The position numbers and the translations under genes were made by a program. Under the pieces are notes generated by a model that was not told the origin of the DNA, did no database searches, and saw nothing but the letters and a program-made list of their open reading frames with translations. This document shows, one piece after another, positions 26,309 through 35,125 of a stretch of DNA of 64,000 nucleotides. Where the stretch lies: NCBI RefSeq assembly GCF_000367365.1, contig NZ_BARF01000077.1, positions 62,001-126,000 of the forward strand, given 5' to 3'. Every line of letters begins with the position of its first letter. Within the stretch, counting starts at the first letter, position 1. This DNA is from Streptomyces prunicolor NBRC 13075 (GTDB lineage: Bacteria; Actinomycetota; Actinomycetes; Streptomycetales; Streptomycetaceae).

Positions 26309-27190
26309 ATGGCCAACCCCTATCCGCCTCTCACCGACACCCCCGCACTCACCCCGCTCCTCCTCCGCGGCGCCTTCCTCTCCCCCTTCAAACGGCCCCG
26401 CCCCGACGCCGAGTTCCCCCGCACCCGCCTGGTCCTGCCCGGCGTCCGCGTCGACCTGGCCAAACTCGCCGCCTACGAACGCGTCTGCGGCTTCGCCACC
26501 GGCGACGACGCCCTCCCCATCACCTACCCGCACGTCCTCGGCTTCCCGTTGGCCATGCGCCTGATGAGCTGCCGAGCCTTCCCGCTCCCCCTCCTCGGCC
26601 TGGTCCACACGTCGGTCGAAATCACCCGGCACACGGCGGTACCGGCCACCGGGGAGTACGAAATCACGGTCTACGTCGACGAGTTGGCCCCGCACCGACG
26701 CGGCACGGAGGCGACGGTCACGACCGAGATGCGGGTCGGGAACGCAAGCGAAGACGGGACCGGGGGCGAGGTCGTATGGGAGTCGCGGAGCACGTATCTC
26801 GCCCGGCACCACCGCGCCGACACACCCACCCCCACGCCCGAACTCCCGCCCGCCCGCGCCCCGTTGCCCACCGTCGCCGAGTGGCGGCTCGGTGAGGACG
26901 TGGGCCGGCGCTACGGAGCCGCGTCCGGCGACCGCAACCCCATCCACCTCTACCCGCTCACCGCCCGCCTGTTCGGCTTCCCGCGGGCCATCGCGCACGG
27001 CATGTGGACGGCGGCCCGGTGTCTCGCCGCCCGCGGCACCCCCGAACGCACGCTGGTGCGGGCCGAGTTCAGGGCGCCGGTGCTGCTGCCGGGGACCGTG
27101 GAGTACGCGGCGCTCGACGACCGCTTCGCGTTGCGGGACGGGGCCGGGCGGGTGCATGTGGAGGGATTCGTGTACCCGGTCGTTGCCTGA
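26309..27190 (+). CDS. MaoC-like (hot-dog fold) dehydratase
   Basis: The ATG at 26309 follows GGGAGTGG. The 293-residue protein is a double hot-dog: the second half carries the hydratase 2 motif YGAASGDRNPIHLYPLTARLFGFPRAIAHGMWTAARC, with the catalytic Asp (GDRNPIH) and His in place; the first half (TYPHVLGFPLAMRLM) is a degenerate copy. Such proteins hydrate enoyl-CoA or dehydrate 3-hydroxyacyl-ACP/CoA, as in the mycobacterial HadB/HtdX group. Being divergent from an acyl-CoA ligase fits a fatty acid role. Confidence 0.85.
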   Translation: MANPYPPLTDTPALTPLLLRGAFLSPFKRPRPDAEFPRTRLVLPGVRVDLAKLAAYERVCGFATGDDALPITYPHVLGFPLAMRLMSCRAFPLPLLGLVHTSVEITRHTAVPATGEYEITVYVDELAPHRRGTEATVTTEMRVGNASEDGTGGEVVWESRSTYLARHHRADTPTPTPELPPARAPLPTVAEWRLGEDVGRRYGAASGDRNPIHLYPLTARLFGFPRAIAHGMWTAARCLAARGTPERTLVRAEFRAPVLLPGTVEYAALDDRFALRDGAGRVHVEGFVYPVVA

Positions 27191-27396
27191 ACCCCCATGA
27201 ACAGTGGGCGAACAATACATGTCCGCCCACATTCGGCGGATCACGAAATCCCAGGCGGACAAGGGGCCTTGAGGTTTCCGCACAGGAAACGCCCAGCTCA
27301 CCCAATGAGCTTTCAAGGGATCACTCATGCACTCCTCAGGGACGCTTCCTACCCTCGGCTCACTTCGCCGGACCCGCCAGGAAGGGCCCCTGAGCC

Positions 27397-28689
27397 ATGC
27401 CGCCCAGACGCATAGCCGTACTCGCCGACTCGGACACCCGCTGGAAGTGGGGCGCGTCCGTGGCACGGCAGATCGCCCCCGAGCACGCGCTCGACGCGTA
27501 CTTCCTGCGCGGCCGGTCGACCCCCACGGAGCGCCAGCTCGCCGAGATCGGCATCGAGCCCGACACCCGGCGTGAACTCCCCACCGCCGCACTGGTCGAC
27601 GACCCGGAACTGGCGGAAGCGGACATCGTCGTCATGGCCGTCTCCGGCGGCACGGTCCTGGCCCTCACCCACAGCCTCGGCCTCGCCTGGGCGGGCCGCG
27701 AGCACCGGCCGATCACCGTCACCGGATACGTCGGCGTCGTCTACGAGAAGATGATCGACGGCCTGCTGACCCGCGGCGGAAGCGACATCGTCCTCGCCAA
27801 CTCCGCCTACGACGCACGCCGGTTCGGCGCCGCGTTCGCGAGCGTCGGGGTCGATCCGGAGTCGGTGGTGGAGTGCGCGCTGCCGTTCCTCGGCGGCGAG
27901 CCCTACCAGCCGTCCACCGACCGGCCGTTCACCCTCACCTTCGCCGTCCAGCCGTCCGTCCCCAAGAGCAAGCAGGACCGGCTACGGCTCCTGGAACGGG
28001 CCGCCGCACACGCCCGGCGCCATCCCGACCGCCTGGTGCTGATGAAACTGCGCAGCCTCCCCGGCGAGCACACCACCCACGTCGAGGCCGACCCGTACCA
28101 GCTCCTCATCCAGAACCTGGCCGAACCCGCCCCCGCCAACCTCCAGTTGGTCTACGGCAACATGGGCGAGGTCCTCGACCGCACCGACCTGCTGGTGACC
28201 GTCAGCTCCACCGCCGCGCTGGAGTCGATGCAGCGGGGCATCCCCACCGCGATCCTCACCGACTTCGGCGTCCGCGAGGCGCACGGCAACCACTACTTCA
28301 TCCACTCCGGCTGCCTGGCCTCCTGGGACGAACTCGACGCCGGCGCCCAGCCGTTGCCCGACCCCGCCTGGGCGGACGCGCAGGGCATCGGCAAGAGCGA
28401 CCCGTACGCCGCCACCCGCGCCCGGGTGGCCGCGCTGCGCGCCGCGGGACCCCTGCCGACGCTGCGCCCCTACTACACGCCGCAGCGCGCCGGCATCTAC
28501 CTCTCCGGCCTGCTCACCCGCAACGGCTTCGACGAGAAGGGCCGCCCGCTGACCGACCCGCTGGGCGCCGGCGACTCGGGCCGGATGAAGAAGGCGGTAC
28601 GACGGGTCGCCCGGCGCGGCGCCAAGGCGGTGTACCGGGTGGGGTATCAGCGCGTCGCGCCGACGTTGCGGAAGTGGGGGGCGGTGTGA
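27397..28689 (+). CDS. DUF6716-type putative glycosyltransferase
   Basis: The 430-residue protein begins RRIAVLADSDTRWKWGASVARQIAPEH and resembles the actinobacterial DUF6716 group of putative glycosyltransferases. Two Rossmann-like halves can be seen: VLADSDTRWKWG at the start, and VTVSSTAALESMQRGIPTAILTDFG, whose SSTAALE loop is like the nucleotide-sugar loop of GT-B enzymes. NHYFIHSGCLAS is a conserved-looking block. There are no membrane segments; the last 40 residues are basic (RRVARRGAKAVYRVGYQRV), which suits membrane or polymer binding. Acceptor and donor are unknown. It is a single gene. Confidence 0.65.
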   Translation: MPPRRIAVLADSDTRWKWGASVARQIAPEHALDAYFLRGRSTPTERQLAEIGIEPDTRRELPTAALVDDPELAEADIVVMAVSGGTVLALTHSLGLAWAGREHRPITVTGYVGVVYEKMIDGLLTRGGSDIVLANSAYDARRFGAAFASVGVDPESVVECALPFLGGEPYQPSTDRPFTLTFAVQPSVPKSKQDRLRLLERAAAHARRHPDRLVLMKLRSLPGEHTTHVEADPYQLLIQNLAEPAPANLQLVYGNMGEVLDRTDLLVTVSSTAALESMQRGIPTAILTDFGVREAHGNHYFIHSGCLASWDELDAGAQPLPDPAWADAQGIGKSDPYAATRARVAALRAAGPLPTLRPYYTPQRAGIYLSGLLTRNGFDEKGRPLTDPLGAGDSGRMKKAVRRVARRGAKAVYRVGYQRVAPTLRKWGAV

Positions 28690-28730
28690 GGCGAGCGGTC
28701 CCTGGTCCTGGCGGTGTCCTGACGGCCCCC

Positions 28731-28796
28731 GGCGTCGAACGGCTCTCCGTGCTGGCGGCCCTCGGCGTCGAACGGCTCTCCGTGCTAACGGCCCTC
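28731..28796. repeat. Two tandem 33-bp repeats at the 3' end of the TetR gene
   Basis: The unit GGCGTCGAACGGCTCTCCGT... occurs at 28731-28763 and again at 28764-28796, differing only at two adjacent bases (CTGGCG versus CTAACG). In the minus frame the unit codes 11 residues (EGRQHGEPFDA). The change in the second copy creates the stop codon of the TetR gene (28785-28787). Confidence 0.8.
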
Positions 28797-29441
28797 GATC
28801 TCGGCCGGCGGTGACCAGGGCCGCCCCTCCATCAGGTTGCCGAGCCCTGCCCAGGCGAAGTTCATCAGGGTCGCCGCGGCCTGCTTGGCGGTGATGCCGG
28901 GGGTCGCGTTGGACCAGGCCGCGAGGGACTCGGCGGCGCCGACCAGGGCTTCCGCGAGGCCGGCGACCTCACGGTCGGCGAGGTCGGGGTCGCGGTGCGC
29001 CTCACGGGCGGCGACCGCGATCAACTCGGTGACGAACGCGACGAGTTCGGCCCGCATCGCCGCCACCTCGGCCGCGAAGGGCTCGCCGTGGGTGCGGGCC
29101 TGGAGATGCAGCACGGACCAGCCGTCCGGGTGCCGCGCGGTGTGGCTGAAGAACGCCCGCAAGCCGTCCCAGAGTTGGCGGTCGGCGGGCGATGCGGTGT
29201 CCACCCCGGCCCGTACCGCCTCGGTGAGCGCCTGGCCCTCGCGCCGGATGCACGCGGTGAACAGGTCTTCCTTCGAGTTGAGGTAGAGATACACCAACGG
29301 CTTTGACACGCCCGCGAGTTCGGCTATCTCGTCCATCGACGCGGCCATGTAACCGCGCTGCCCGAAGGTCTGCACGGCGGCGTCGAGCATCTGCTGCTCA
29401 CGGACCGCCCGCGGCATCCGTTTGGTCTTCACGGCACCCAT
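28785..29441 (-). CDS. TetR family transcriptional regulator
   Basis: The 218-residue protein starts at the ATG at 29441 (MGAVKTKRMPRAVREQQMLDAAVQTFGQRGYMAASMDEIAELAGVSKPLVYLYLNSKEDLF), a complete TetR helix-turn-helix. The C-terminal ligand domain contains LHLQARTHGEPFAAEVAAMRAE. The target is unknown; the adjacent DUF6716 gene is convergent. The stop codon lies inside a tandem repeat, and reading through would add 11-residue repeats, so the C-terminus may have been recently shortened. Confidence 0.88.
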   Translation of the reverse strand: MGAVKTKRMPRAVREQQMLDAAVQTFGQRGYMAASMDEIAELAGVSKPLVYLYLNSKEDLFTACIRREGQALTEAVRAGVDTASPADRQLWDGLRAFFSHTARHPDGWSVLHLQARTHGEPFAAEVAAMRAELVAFVTELIAVAAREAHRDPDLADREVAGLAEALVGAAESLAAWSNATPGITAKQAAATLMNFAWAGLGNLMEGRPWSPPAEIEGR

Positions 29442-29509
29442 GGGGCAAGGGTAGTTGGACCGGACCGGGCGGCTGCCGACAGGAGTTACAGCAGGGGGTA
29501 TCAGGGGTG

Positions 29510-29809
29510 TCAGGAAGCCTGACTCCGCGGACCGGTCGCGTCCACCGTCTCGTCCTCCTGGCTGCGGTTGGCGTCCAGGTTGGCCTTCATCCGGTCGACC
29601 CGCTCGACGATCTGCACCGAGGCCCGGTCCCGTACCCCGCGCAGCACCACGAAGCTGATCGGCGCCGAGATCACCAGCGCCAGCAGCACGATCCACATGC
29701 CGTTGGACTCGCCGAAGCCGCGCGGGAAGACGCCGAGGTAGACGAGGCCCCAGACGACGCCGAGGCAGCCCGCGAAGACTCCGAGGCGCCACAGTGTGTA
29801 GCGGAACAT
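29510..29809 (-). CDS. DUF4229-type small membrane protein
   Basis: The 99-residue product has two hydrophobic helices (LWRLGVFAGCLGVVWGLVYLG and MWIVLLALVISAPISFVVL) joined by a short loop, then a charged helix (DRASVQIVERVDRMKANLDANRSQEDE). This fits the DUF4229 group, small membrane proteins of actinobacteria with no known role. Such genes are often close to the menaquinone genes, as here (mqnE lies 0.6 kb upstream). Confidence 0.7.
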   Translation of the reverse strand: MFRYTLWRLGVFAGCLGVVWGLVYLGVFPRGFGESNGMWIVLLALVISAPISFVVLRGVRDRASVQIVERVDRMKANLDANRSQEDETVDATGPRSQAS

Positions 29810-29902
29810 CTCAATCCACTCTTCCGTAACGAACAGACTTACCCGAACAGTGCCATCCAGTGAAGCACGCGCCGCCCTCGATCTTCCGGCGGGGTGCGTG
29901 GC

Positions 29903-30427
29903 TCACAGCAGCGGCAGCAACATGAAGATGTCGTCGCGATCGTCCCCCGGGGCGACGCGGATCGCGCCGGGCACCCGCCCGACCTCCTTGTAGCCGCAGG
30001 AGCCGTAGAACCGCTCCAGACCATGACCACCCCGGCAGGTGAGGCGGATCGCCTCGATGCCGTCGAGGCCGCGGGCGGCCTCCTCGGCGGCGGCGAGGAG
30101 GTCACGGCCGTAGCCCTTGCCCTGGTGGCGGGGGTGGACCATCACCGTGTAGAGCCAGATCCAGTGCCGCATCAGCCGGTGCGTGTTGAACGCGAGGAAC
30201 ACGGTCGCGGCGACCGTGCCCGTCTCGTCCCGGCCGACCAGCAGCCGGGTCCGGCCCTCCGCCATCGCGACGAAGTGCTTCACCAGCTCGGGCCGTATCT
30301 CGTCCACCGTCACCGGTGCGACGAAGCCGACCGAGCCCCCCGCGTTGGAGACGTCCGCCCAGAGGGTGAGGATCTCCTCGCGCAGGGCAGGGGTTATCGC
30401 GGGGTCCAGTTCAAAACTCAGTGCCAT
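29903..30427 (-). CDS. GNAT family N-acetyltransferase
   Basis: From the ATG at 30427 the protein has 174 residues. The acetyl-CoA site is HPRHQGKGYGRDLLAAAEEAARGLDGIEAIRLTCRGGHGLERFYGSCGYKEVG, matching motifs A and B of the GNAT fold. It lies 10 bp downstream of mqnE on the same strand, so it is probably co-transcribed. A link to menaquinone synthesis is not evident. Substrate unknown. Confidence 0.85.
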   Translation of the reverse strand: MALSFELDPAITPALREEILTLWADVSNAGGSVGFVAPVTVDEIRPELVKHFVAMAEGRTRLLVGRDETGTVAATVFLAFNTHRLMRHWIWLYTVMVHPRHQGKGYGRDLLAAAEEAARGLDGIEAIRLTCRGGHGLERFYGSCGYKEVGRVPGAIRVAPGDDRDDIFMLLPLL

Positions 30428-30437
30428 GGGGCTTTCT

Positions 30438-31601
30438 TCACACTCGCATCGGCTGCGGCGACTCACGCCGCGCCGGGTCCGGGCCGTCGTACTCGCGGAT
30501 GATCTCGTAGCGCGTGTTCCGCTCGACCGGCTGGAAACCGGCGTCGCGGATCAGGTCGAGGAGGTCGTCGCGGGTGAGCTTGTTCGGGGTGCCGTAGTTG
30601 TCGGCGTCGTGCGTGATCTTGTACTCGACGACCGAGCCGTCCATGTCGTCCGCGCCGTGCTGGAGGGCGAGTTGGGCGGTCTGGACGCCGTGCATGACCC
30701 AGAAGACCTTGACGTGCGGGACGTTGTCGAAGAGGAGGCGCGAGACCGCGAAGGTCTTGAGCGCCTCCGCGCCGGTCGCCATCTGTGTCCGCGCCTGAAG
30801 GCGGTTCCGGACCTTCCCGTCCTTCATGTCCACGAAGTCGTGCTGGTAGCGCAGCGGGATGAAGACCTGGAACCCGCCGGTCTCGTCCTGGAGTTCACGC
30901 AGCCGCAGCACGTGGTCCACGCGGTGACGCGGCTCCTCGATGTGGCCGTAGAGCATGGTGCACGGGGTCTTGAGACCCTTCTCGTGCGCCAGCCGGTGGA
31001 TCCGCGACCAGTCCTCCCAATGCGTCCGGTGGTCGACGATGTGCTGCCGGACCTCCCAGTCGAAGATCTCCGCGCCGCCGCCGGTGAGGGATTCGAGCCC
31101 GGCTTCGATGAGCTCGTCGAGGATCTCCGACGCCGACAGCCCGGAGATGGTCTCGAAGTGGTGGATCTCCGTGGCCGTGAAGGCCTTGAGGGAGACCTCC
31201 GGGAGGGCCTTCTTCAGCTCGCTCAGGGAGCGCGGGTAGTAGCGCCAGGGGAGGTTCGGGTGCAGCCCGTTCACGATGTGCAGCTCGGTGAGGTTCTCGC
31301 CCTGCATCGCCTTCGCGAGCCGGACGGCCTCCTCGATGCGCATCGTGTACGCGTCCTTCTCGCCCGGCTTGCGCTGGAACGAGCAGTAGGCGCAGGACGC
31401 GGTGCACACGTTGGTCATGTTCAGGTGGCGGTTGACGTTGAAGTGGACGACATCGCCGTTCTTCCGCGTCCGCACCTCGTGCGCGAGTCCGCCCAGCCAG
31501 GCCAGGTCGTCCGACTCGTAGAGCGCGATGCCGTCCTCACGGGACAGCCGCTCACCGGAGCGGACCTTCTGCTCCAGCTCGCGCTTGAGCCCGACATCCA
31601 T
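30438..31601 (-). CDS. mqnE: Aminofutalosine synthase (radical SAM)
   Basis: The 387-residue radical-SAM enzyme has CTASCAYC (C66, C70, C73) after VNRHLNMTNV, and the MqnE blocks NGLHPNLPWRYYPRSLSELKKALPEV and LTGGGAEIFDWEVR. It joins 3-enolpyruvyl-benzoate to the adenosyl part of SAM to give aminofutalosine, using the product of MqnA. The order on this strand is ubiX, Lrp/AsnC, mqnE, GNAT, DUF4229, with gaps short enough for partial read-through. Residue pattern and length are normal. Confidence 0.95.
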   Translation of the reverse strand: MDVGLKRELEQKVRSGERLSREDGIALYESDDLAWLGGLAHEVRTRKNGDVVHFNVNRHLNMTNVCTASCAYCSFQRKPGEKDAYTMRIEEAVRLAKAMQGENLTELHIVNGLHPNLPWRYYPRSLSELKKALPEVSLKAFTATEIHHFETISGLSASEILDELIEAGLESLTGGGAEIFDWEVRQHIVDHRTHWEDWSRIHRLAHEKGLKTPCTMLYGHIEEPRHRVDHVLRLRELQDETGGFQVFIPLRYQHDFVDMKDGKVRNRLQARTQMATGAEALKTFAVSRLLFDNVPHVKVFWVMHGVQTAQLALQHGADDMDGSVVEYKITHDADNYGTPNKLTRDDLLDLIRDAGFQPVERNTRYEIIREYDGPDPARRESPQPMRV

Positions 31602-31649
31602 GCCCTTACCTCTTCCTAAGACAGCTTGCTAAACGGTACGCCTATGCGG

Positions 31650-32105
31650 CTACGCCTCTTCGGGCAGCTCTCCGACCCGGTTCTCCCACTTCGTGGAGAG
31701 CACGATGGTGGTACGGGTACGGGACACACCCTTCGTCCCGCTGAGCCGCCGGATGGTCTTCTCCAGCCCGTCCACGTCAGGCGCCCGCACCTTCAGCATG
31801 AACGAGTCCTCGCCCGCGATGAACCAGCAGTCCTCGATCTCGCCGAGGTCCTTCATGCGGCGCGCCACGTCCTCGTGGTCGGCGGCGTCGGAGAGGGAGA
31901 TGCCGATCAGGGCGATGACGCCGAGGCCGAGCGAGGCCGAGTCGACGGTCGCGCGGTAACCGGTGATGACACCGGCCGCCTCCAGCCGGTTGATGCGGTC
32001 GGTGACACTGGGTCCCGACAGGCCGACGAGGCGCCCCAGCTCCGCGTAGGAAGCCCGGCCGTTCTCTCTCAGGGCCTGGATGAGCTGCCTGTCCACCGCG
32101 TCCAT
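31650..32105 (-). CDS. Lrp/AsnC family transcriptional regulator
   Basis: The 151-residue protein has the N-terminal Lrp/AsnC helix-turn-helix (DAVDRQLIQALRENGRASYAELGRLVGLSGPSVTDRINRLEAAGVITGYRATVD) and a C-terminal RAM domain that usually binds an amino acid (GIALIGISL..., FIAGEDSFMLKVRAPDVDGLEKTIRRL). It sits between ubiX and mqnE. A repetitive GATG-rich stretch lies directly upstream and may be its own binding region. The regulated genes and ligand are unknown. Confidence 0.9.
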   Translation of the reverse strand: MDAVDRQLIQALRENGRASYAELGRLVGLSGPSVTDRINRLEAAGVITGYRATVDSASLGLGVIALIGISLSDAADHEDVARRMKDLGEIEDCWFIAGEDSFMLKVRAPDVDGLEKTIRRLSGTKGVSRTRTTIVLSTKWENRVGELPEEA

Positions 32106-32123
32106 GCGATCGATTGCCTTCCG

Positions 32124-32196
32124 GTGATGACGATGCCGATGAATGTGCTGACGATGAAGGTGATGCCGAGAATGTGATGCCGATGAAGATGGATGA
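32124..32196. repeat. GATG-rich short-repeat stretch upstream of the Lrp/AsnC gene
   Basis: Between the Lrp/AsnC and ubiX genes the sequence is built of irregular repeats around GATGCCGATGA, GATGACGATG and GACGATGAAGGTGATG. It is not obviously coding. Lrp-family proteins bind phased degenerate repeats, so this may be an autoregulatory region. Confidence 0.4.
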
Positions 32197-32214
32197 ATAC
32201 GTGGGTTCCGTACG

Positions 32215-32916
32215 TCAGTCGGTGGTGTCGGCGGTGCGGAAGCCGGCGCCGAGGTCGCCCTTCCACCGCCGGTACAGCTCGTGCTCGACCCCCGCCGAGT
32301 CCAGGACCCGTCCGGCGACGAAGTCCACCAGGTCCTGGATGTGGGTCGCCCCGGCGTAGAACCCGGGCGAGGCGGGCACCACGGCCGCCCCCAGGTCGTC
32401 CAGGGTCACCAGGTGCCGCAGGGTCTGCCCGTTCAACGGCGTCTCGCGTACGGCGACCACCAGCCTGCGCCGCTCCTTGAGGGTCACGCTCGCCGCCCGC
32501 TGCAACAGGTCCTTGCTCAGCCCGAGGGCGACCCCGGCGACACAGGCGGTCGACGCGGGCACGACGATCATCCCCTTCGCGGGGTACGACCCCGAGGACG
32601 GCCCCGCCGCGAGGTCGCCCGCGCTCCAGTGCCGTACGGCGTCGGTGTCGATGGCGGGCTCGAAGGTGCCGGGCTTGCCGTCGGCGCCGAGGGCCAGCCA
32701 TTTCCGCAGGTCGTCCCGCCAGTGCGCGTCCCGGAAGGAGATCCCCGTCTCGTCGAGGAGCGTGAGCCGGGACGCGCGGGACACCACGAGGTCGACACTC
32801 TCGCCGGCGTCGAGGAGCGCGCGCAGCACGGCAGCCGCGTATGGGGTGCCGGAAGCGCCGGACACCCCTACGATCCAAGGCGTACGCCGCGTCTCTCCTG
32901 GCTTGACTGGGTTCAC
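32215..32916 (-). CDS. ubiX: UbiX family flavin prenyltransferase
   Basis: From the GTG at 32916 the 233-residue protein starts WIVGVSGASGTPYAAAVLRALLDAG, the UbiX flavin-binding loop, and has VVPASTACVAGVALGLSKDLLQRAASVTLKERRRLVVAVRETPLNGQTLRHLVTL, the family core. UbiX prenylates reduced FMN to make the cofactor used by UbiD decarboxylases; a UbiD homologue lies 2.2 kb upstream, so the two are a functional pair in late menaquinone synthesis. The protein is about 30 residues longer than E. coli UbiX because of an insert (KWLALGADGKPGTFEPAID). Confidence 0.9.
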   Translation of the reverse strand: MNPVKPGETRRTPWIVGVSGASGTPYAAAVLRALLDAGESVDLVVSRASRLTLLDETGISFRDAHWRDDLRKWLALGADGKPGTFEPAIDTDAVRHWSAGDLAAGPSSGSYPAKGMIVVPASTACVAGVALGLSKDLLQRAASVTLKERRRLVVAVRETPLNGQTLRHLVTLDDLGAAVVPASPGFYAGATHIQDLVDFVAGRVLDSAGVEHELYRRWKGDLGAGFRTADTTD

Positions 32917-33007
32917 GACACCGAGCCTAGCTGGCGTGGCGGGGCGGGAACCGGGCAAGGGGGCCGGGGCGTTCTTCTGTGGGGACGAGTGGACTCTGGG
33001 GGGTGCC

Positions 33008-33613
33008 ATGTCCGGTACGGGGTTGGGGTGGTCGCAGGGCGACCGCGCGAAGGCCGCGGCCAAGCTGATGGTGGGCTGGGTCGCGCTGTTGTGGCTGCTC
33101 GAAGTGGTGGACGTGGTGTCCGGCCACGCCCTGGACAGCCTCGGGATCATCCCGCGCGAGCCGTCCGAGCTGATCGACGTCGTCCCGGCCGCGTTCATCC
33201 ACTTCGGCTTCGCGCATGTCGCCGCGAACACGGTGCCGCTGCTGGTGTTCGGCTTCCTCGCGGCGCTGGGCGGCATCCGCCGCTTCGTCGCGATCTCCGC
33301 GCTGATCATCGTCGCGGACGGCCTGGGCGTGTGGCTCATATCCCCGGCCCACACGAACACGGCGGGCGCGTCGGGCCTGATCTTCGGCCTCTTCGGCTTC
33401 CTGCTGGTCAGCGGTTTCGTCGAGCGCCGCGCGGTGGGCATCGTCGTAGGCCTGCTGATCGGCGCGGTCTGGGGCACGTCGATCCTGCTCGGCCTGGCGC
33501 CCACACAGTCGGGGGTCAGCTGGCAGGCACACCTGATCGGGCTGGCGGCGGGGGTGGGGGCGGCGTTCGTGTTCCGGCGGCGGGCCGTCGGTCGTGGAGT
33601 GGTTCAGGCCTGA
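33008..33613 (+). CDS. Rhomboid family intramembrane serine protease
   Basis: The ATG at 33008 follows GGGGGGTG. The 201-residue protein has six hydrophobic helices, HFGFAHVAANTVPLL (65-79), the catalytic Ser122 in GASG (120-123) and His175 in WQAHLIGLAAG. This is the bacterial rhomboid core without added domains. It cleaves membrane proteins within the bilayer; the substrate is unknown. The 3' end overlaps the convergent Uma2 gene by 10 bp, so no terminator is shared between them. Confidence 0.88.
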   Translation: MSGTGLGWSQGDRAKAAAKLMVGWVALLWLLEVVDVVSGHALDSLGIIPREPSELIDVVPAAFIHFGFAHVAANTVPLLVFGFLAALGGIRRFVAISALIIVADGLGVWLISPAHTNTAGASGLIFGLFGFLLVSGFVERRAVGIVVGLLIGAVWGTSILLGLAPTQSGVSWQAHLIGLAAGVGAAFVFRRRAVGRGVVQA

Positions 33614-34176
33614 CGGCGGGCTTTCGGGTCCACCGGGAGGTGAGCGGTGGGGATCGTGAGCTTACCCAGGGGGGAGTCGACGGTGAGGTCGGGGCCGTAG
33701 GGGGCGGTGTCACGGCCTCGGTAGCCGTCAAGGCCTGGGTTCCACATCGTGACCGCGTGGCCCTGCAAGGGGTCGAGGATCACGTAGTTGGCAATGCCTC
33801 GGGCGGCGTACCAGCGGGGCTTGATCTCGTAGTCGCGGCGGACGCTTTCCGGCGACACCACTTCAGCCACGAACTCGATCAGATCAGCCGGGTAGGAGCT
33901 GCGATTCTCGTCCTCGGCCTCGGCCGGGATGACCGCGATGTCCGGGCAGAACTCATTGGCCTCGTCGAAGGGGAACGCCACATCGCTCACCAGCGCCCAC
34001 TCCGGCGGAAGCTGTCCCTCAAGGCTCGCTGACACCCTCAGGATCGTCTTCCCGTGGAACGGCCTGACCGGGTTCATCACGATGCTGCCCTCGACAATCT
34101 CCGTCAGATAGCCGGGGAACATGTCCTCCAGCTTGCTGAGCTGCGAGTGCAGGCGGTCAAGGTCCGAGACGGTCAC
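33604..34176 (-). CDS. Uma2 family (PD-(D/E)XK-like) protein
   Basis: The 190-residue protein has the Uma2 nuclease-fold order: EIVEGSIVMNPVRPFHGKTILRVSASLE, then CPDIAVIPAEAEDE, FVAEVVSPESVRRDYEIKPRWYAARGIANYVILDP, with the PD...ExV...K arrangement kept. The family is very common in Streptomyces and cyanobacteria and its natural role is unknown; nuclease activity is predicted from fold only. A second, diverged member is at 40617-41216. It lies 46 bp downstream of mqnP. Confidence 0.85.
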   Translation of the reverse strand: MTVSDLDRLHSQLSKLEDMFPGYLTEIVEGSIVMNPVRPFHGKTILRVSASLEGQLPPEWALVSDVAFPFDEANEFCPDIAVIPAEAEDENRSSYPADLIEFVAEVVSPESVRRDYEIKPRWYAARGIANYVILDPLQGHAVTMWNPGLDGYRGRDTAPYGPDLTVDSPLGKLTIPTAHLPVDPKARRQA

Positions 34177-34222
34177 GGTGGCCTCCCTGGGGTCCTGCCC
34201 TCGATGGTAGGCCGCACGCTAC

Positions 34223-35125
34223 TCACACGGTCAGACCCCGAACCAGAAGATCGAGAAGCGCACACACGAACAGGGCAATCCCGATGAACCCGTTGACGCT
34301 GAAGAACGCCCGGTTGAGGCGGGACAGATCATGCGGCCGGACGATCGAGTGCTCGTACAGGAACGCGCCCGCGACGATCAGCAGTCCGAACCAGAAGAAC
34401 GCACCGGCGCCGGTAGCCGCGCCGTACCAGGCGAGCAGGGCGGTAGTGATCGCGTGGCAGACGCGGGCGCCCCAGATCGACGCCGGGATGCCGAAGCGCG
34501 CCGGCACCGACATGACGCCGATCTCGCGGTCGGTCTCGATGTCCTGGCAGGCGTAGATCAGGTCGAAGCCGCCGATCCAGATGCCGACGGCGAGGCCGAG
34601 GATCACCGCGTTCCAGGACCACTCGCCGGTGATCGCGAGCCAGCCGCCGACCGGGCCCATCGCCTGGGCGAGACCGAGGATGGCCTGGGGGAAGTTCGTG
34701 AACCGCTTGCCGTACGGATAGATCACCATCGGGATCACCGCGATGGGGGCCAGGGCCAGGCAAAGGGGGTTGAGGAGAGCCGCCGAGCCCAGGAACACGA
34801 CCAGGGCGACGAGCGCGCCCGTCCACGCGTGCTTCACCGACATCGCGCCGGTGACCAGCTCACGGTGTGCCGTGCGCGGGTTACGGGCGTCGATCTCGCG
34901 GTCGATGATCCGGTTGACCGCCATCGCGAAGGTCCGCAGCCCCACCATGCAGATGGTGACCAGCAGCAGCCGCCCCCAGTGGATGTTCTCGTCCAGCTCG
35001 AACATCGCGGACAGCGCGGCGATGTACGCGAAGGGCAGGGCGAAGACGGAGTGCTCGATCATGACGAGGCGTAGGAACGCCTTGGTGCGCCCCGGCTGCG
35101 GGATCGCGGCTGCTGCGCTGCTCAC
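34223..35125 (-). CDS. mqnP: UbiA family prenyltransferase of the futalosine pathway
   Basis: The GTG at 35125 overlaps the stop of the UbiD gene (GTGA), showing coupling. The 300-residue membrane protein has both Asp-rich UbiA motifs, NRIIDREIDARNPRTAHRE and DLIYACQDIETDREIGVMSVPARFG, and about eight helices. It attaches the polyprenyl chain to the naphthoate ring. UbiD-UbiA order with ubiX nearby is the arrangement expected for the later futalosine pathway, where prenylation and decarboxylation follow MqnD. Confidence 0.9.
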   Translation of the reverse strand: MSSAAAAIPQPGRTKAFLRLVMIEHSVFALPFAYIAALSAMFELDENIHWGRLLLVTICMVGLRTFAMAVNRIIDREIDARNPRTAHRELVTGAMSVKHAWTGALVALVVFLGSAALLNPLCLALAPIAVIPMVIYPYGKRFTNFPQAILGLAQAMGPVGGWLAITGEWSWNAVILGLAVGIWIGGFDLIYACQDIETDREIGVMSVPARFGIPASIWGARVCHAITTALLAWYGAATGAGAFFWFGLLIVAGAFLYEHSIVRPHDLSRLNRAFFSVNGFIGIALFVCALLDLLVRGLTV

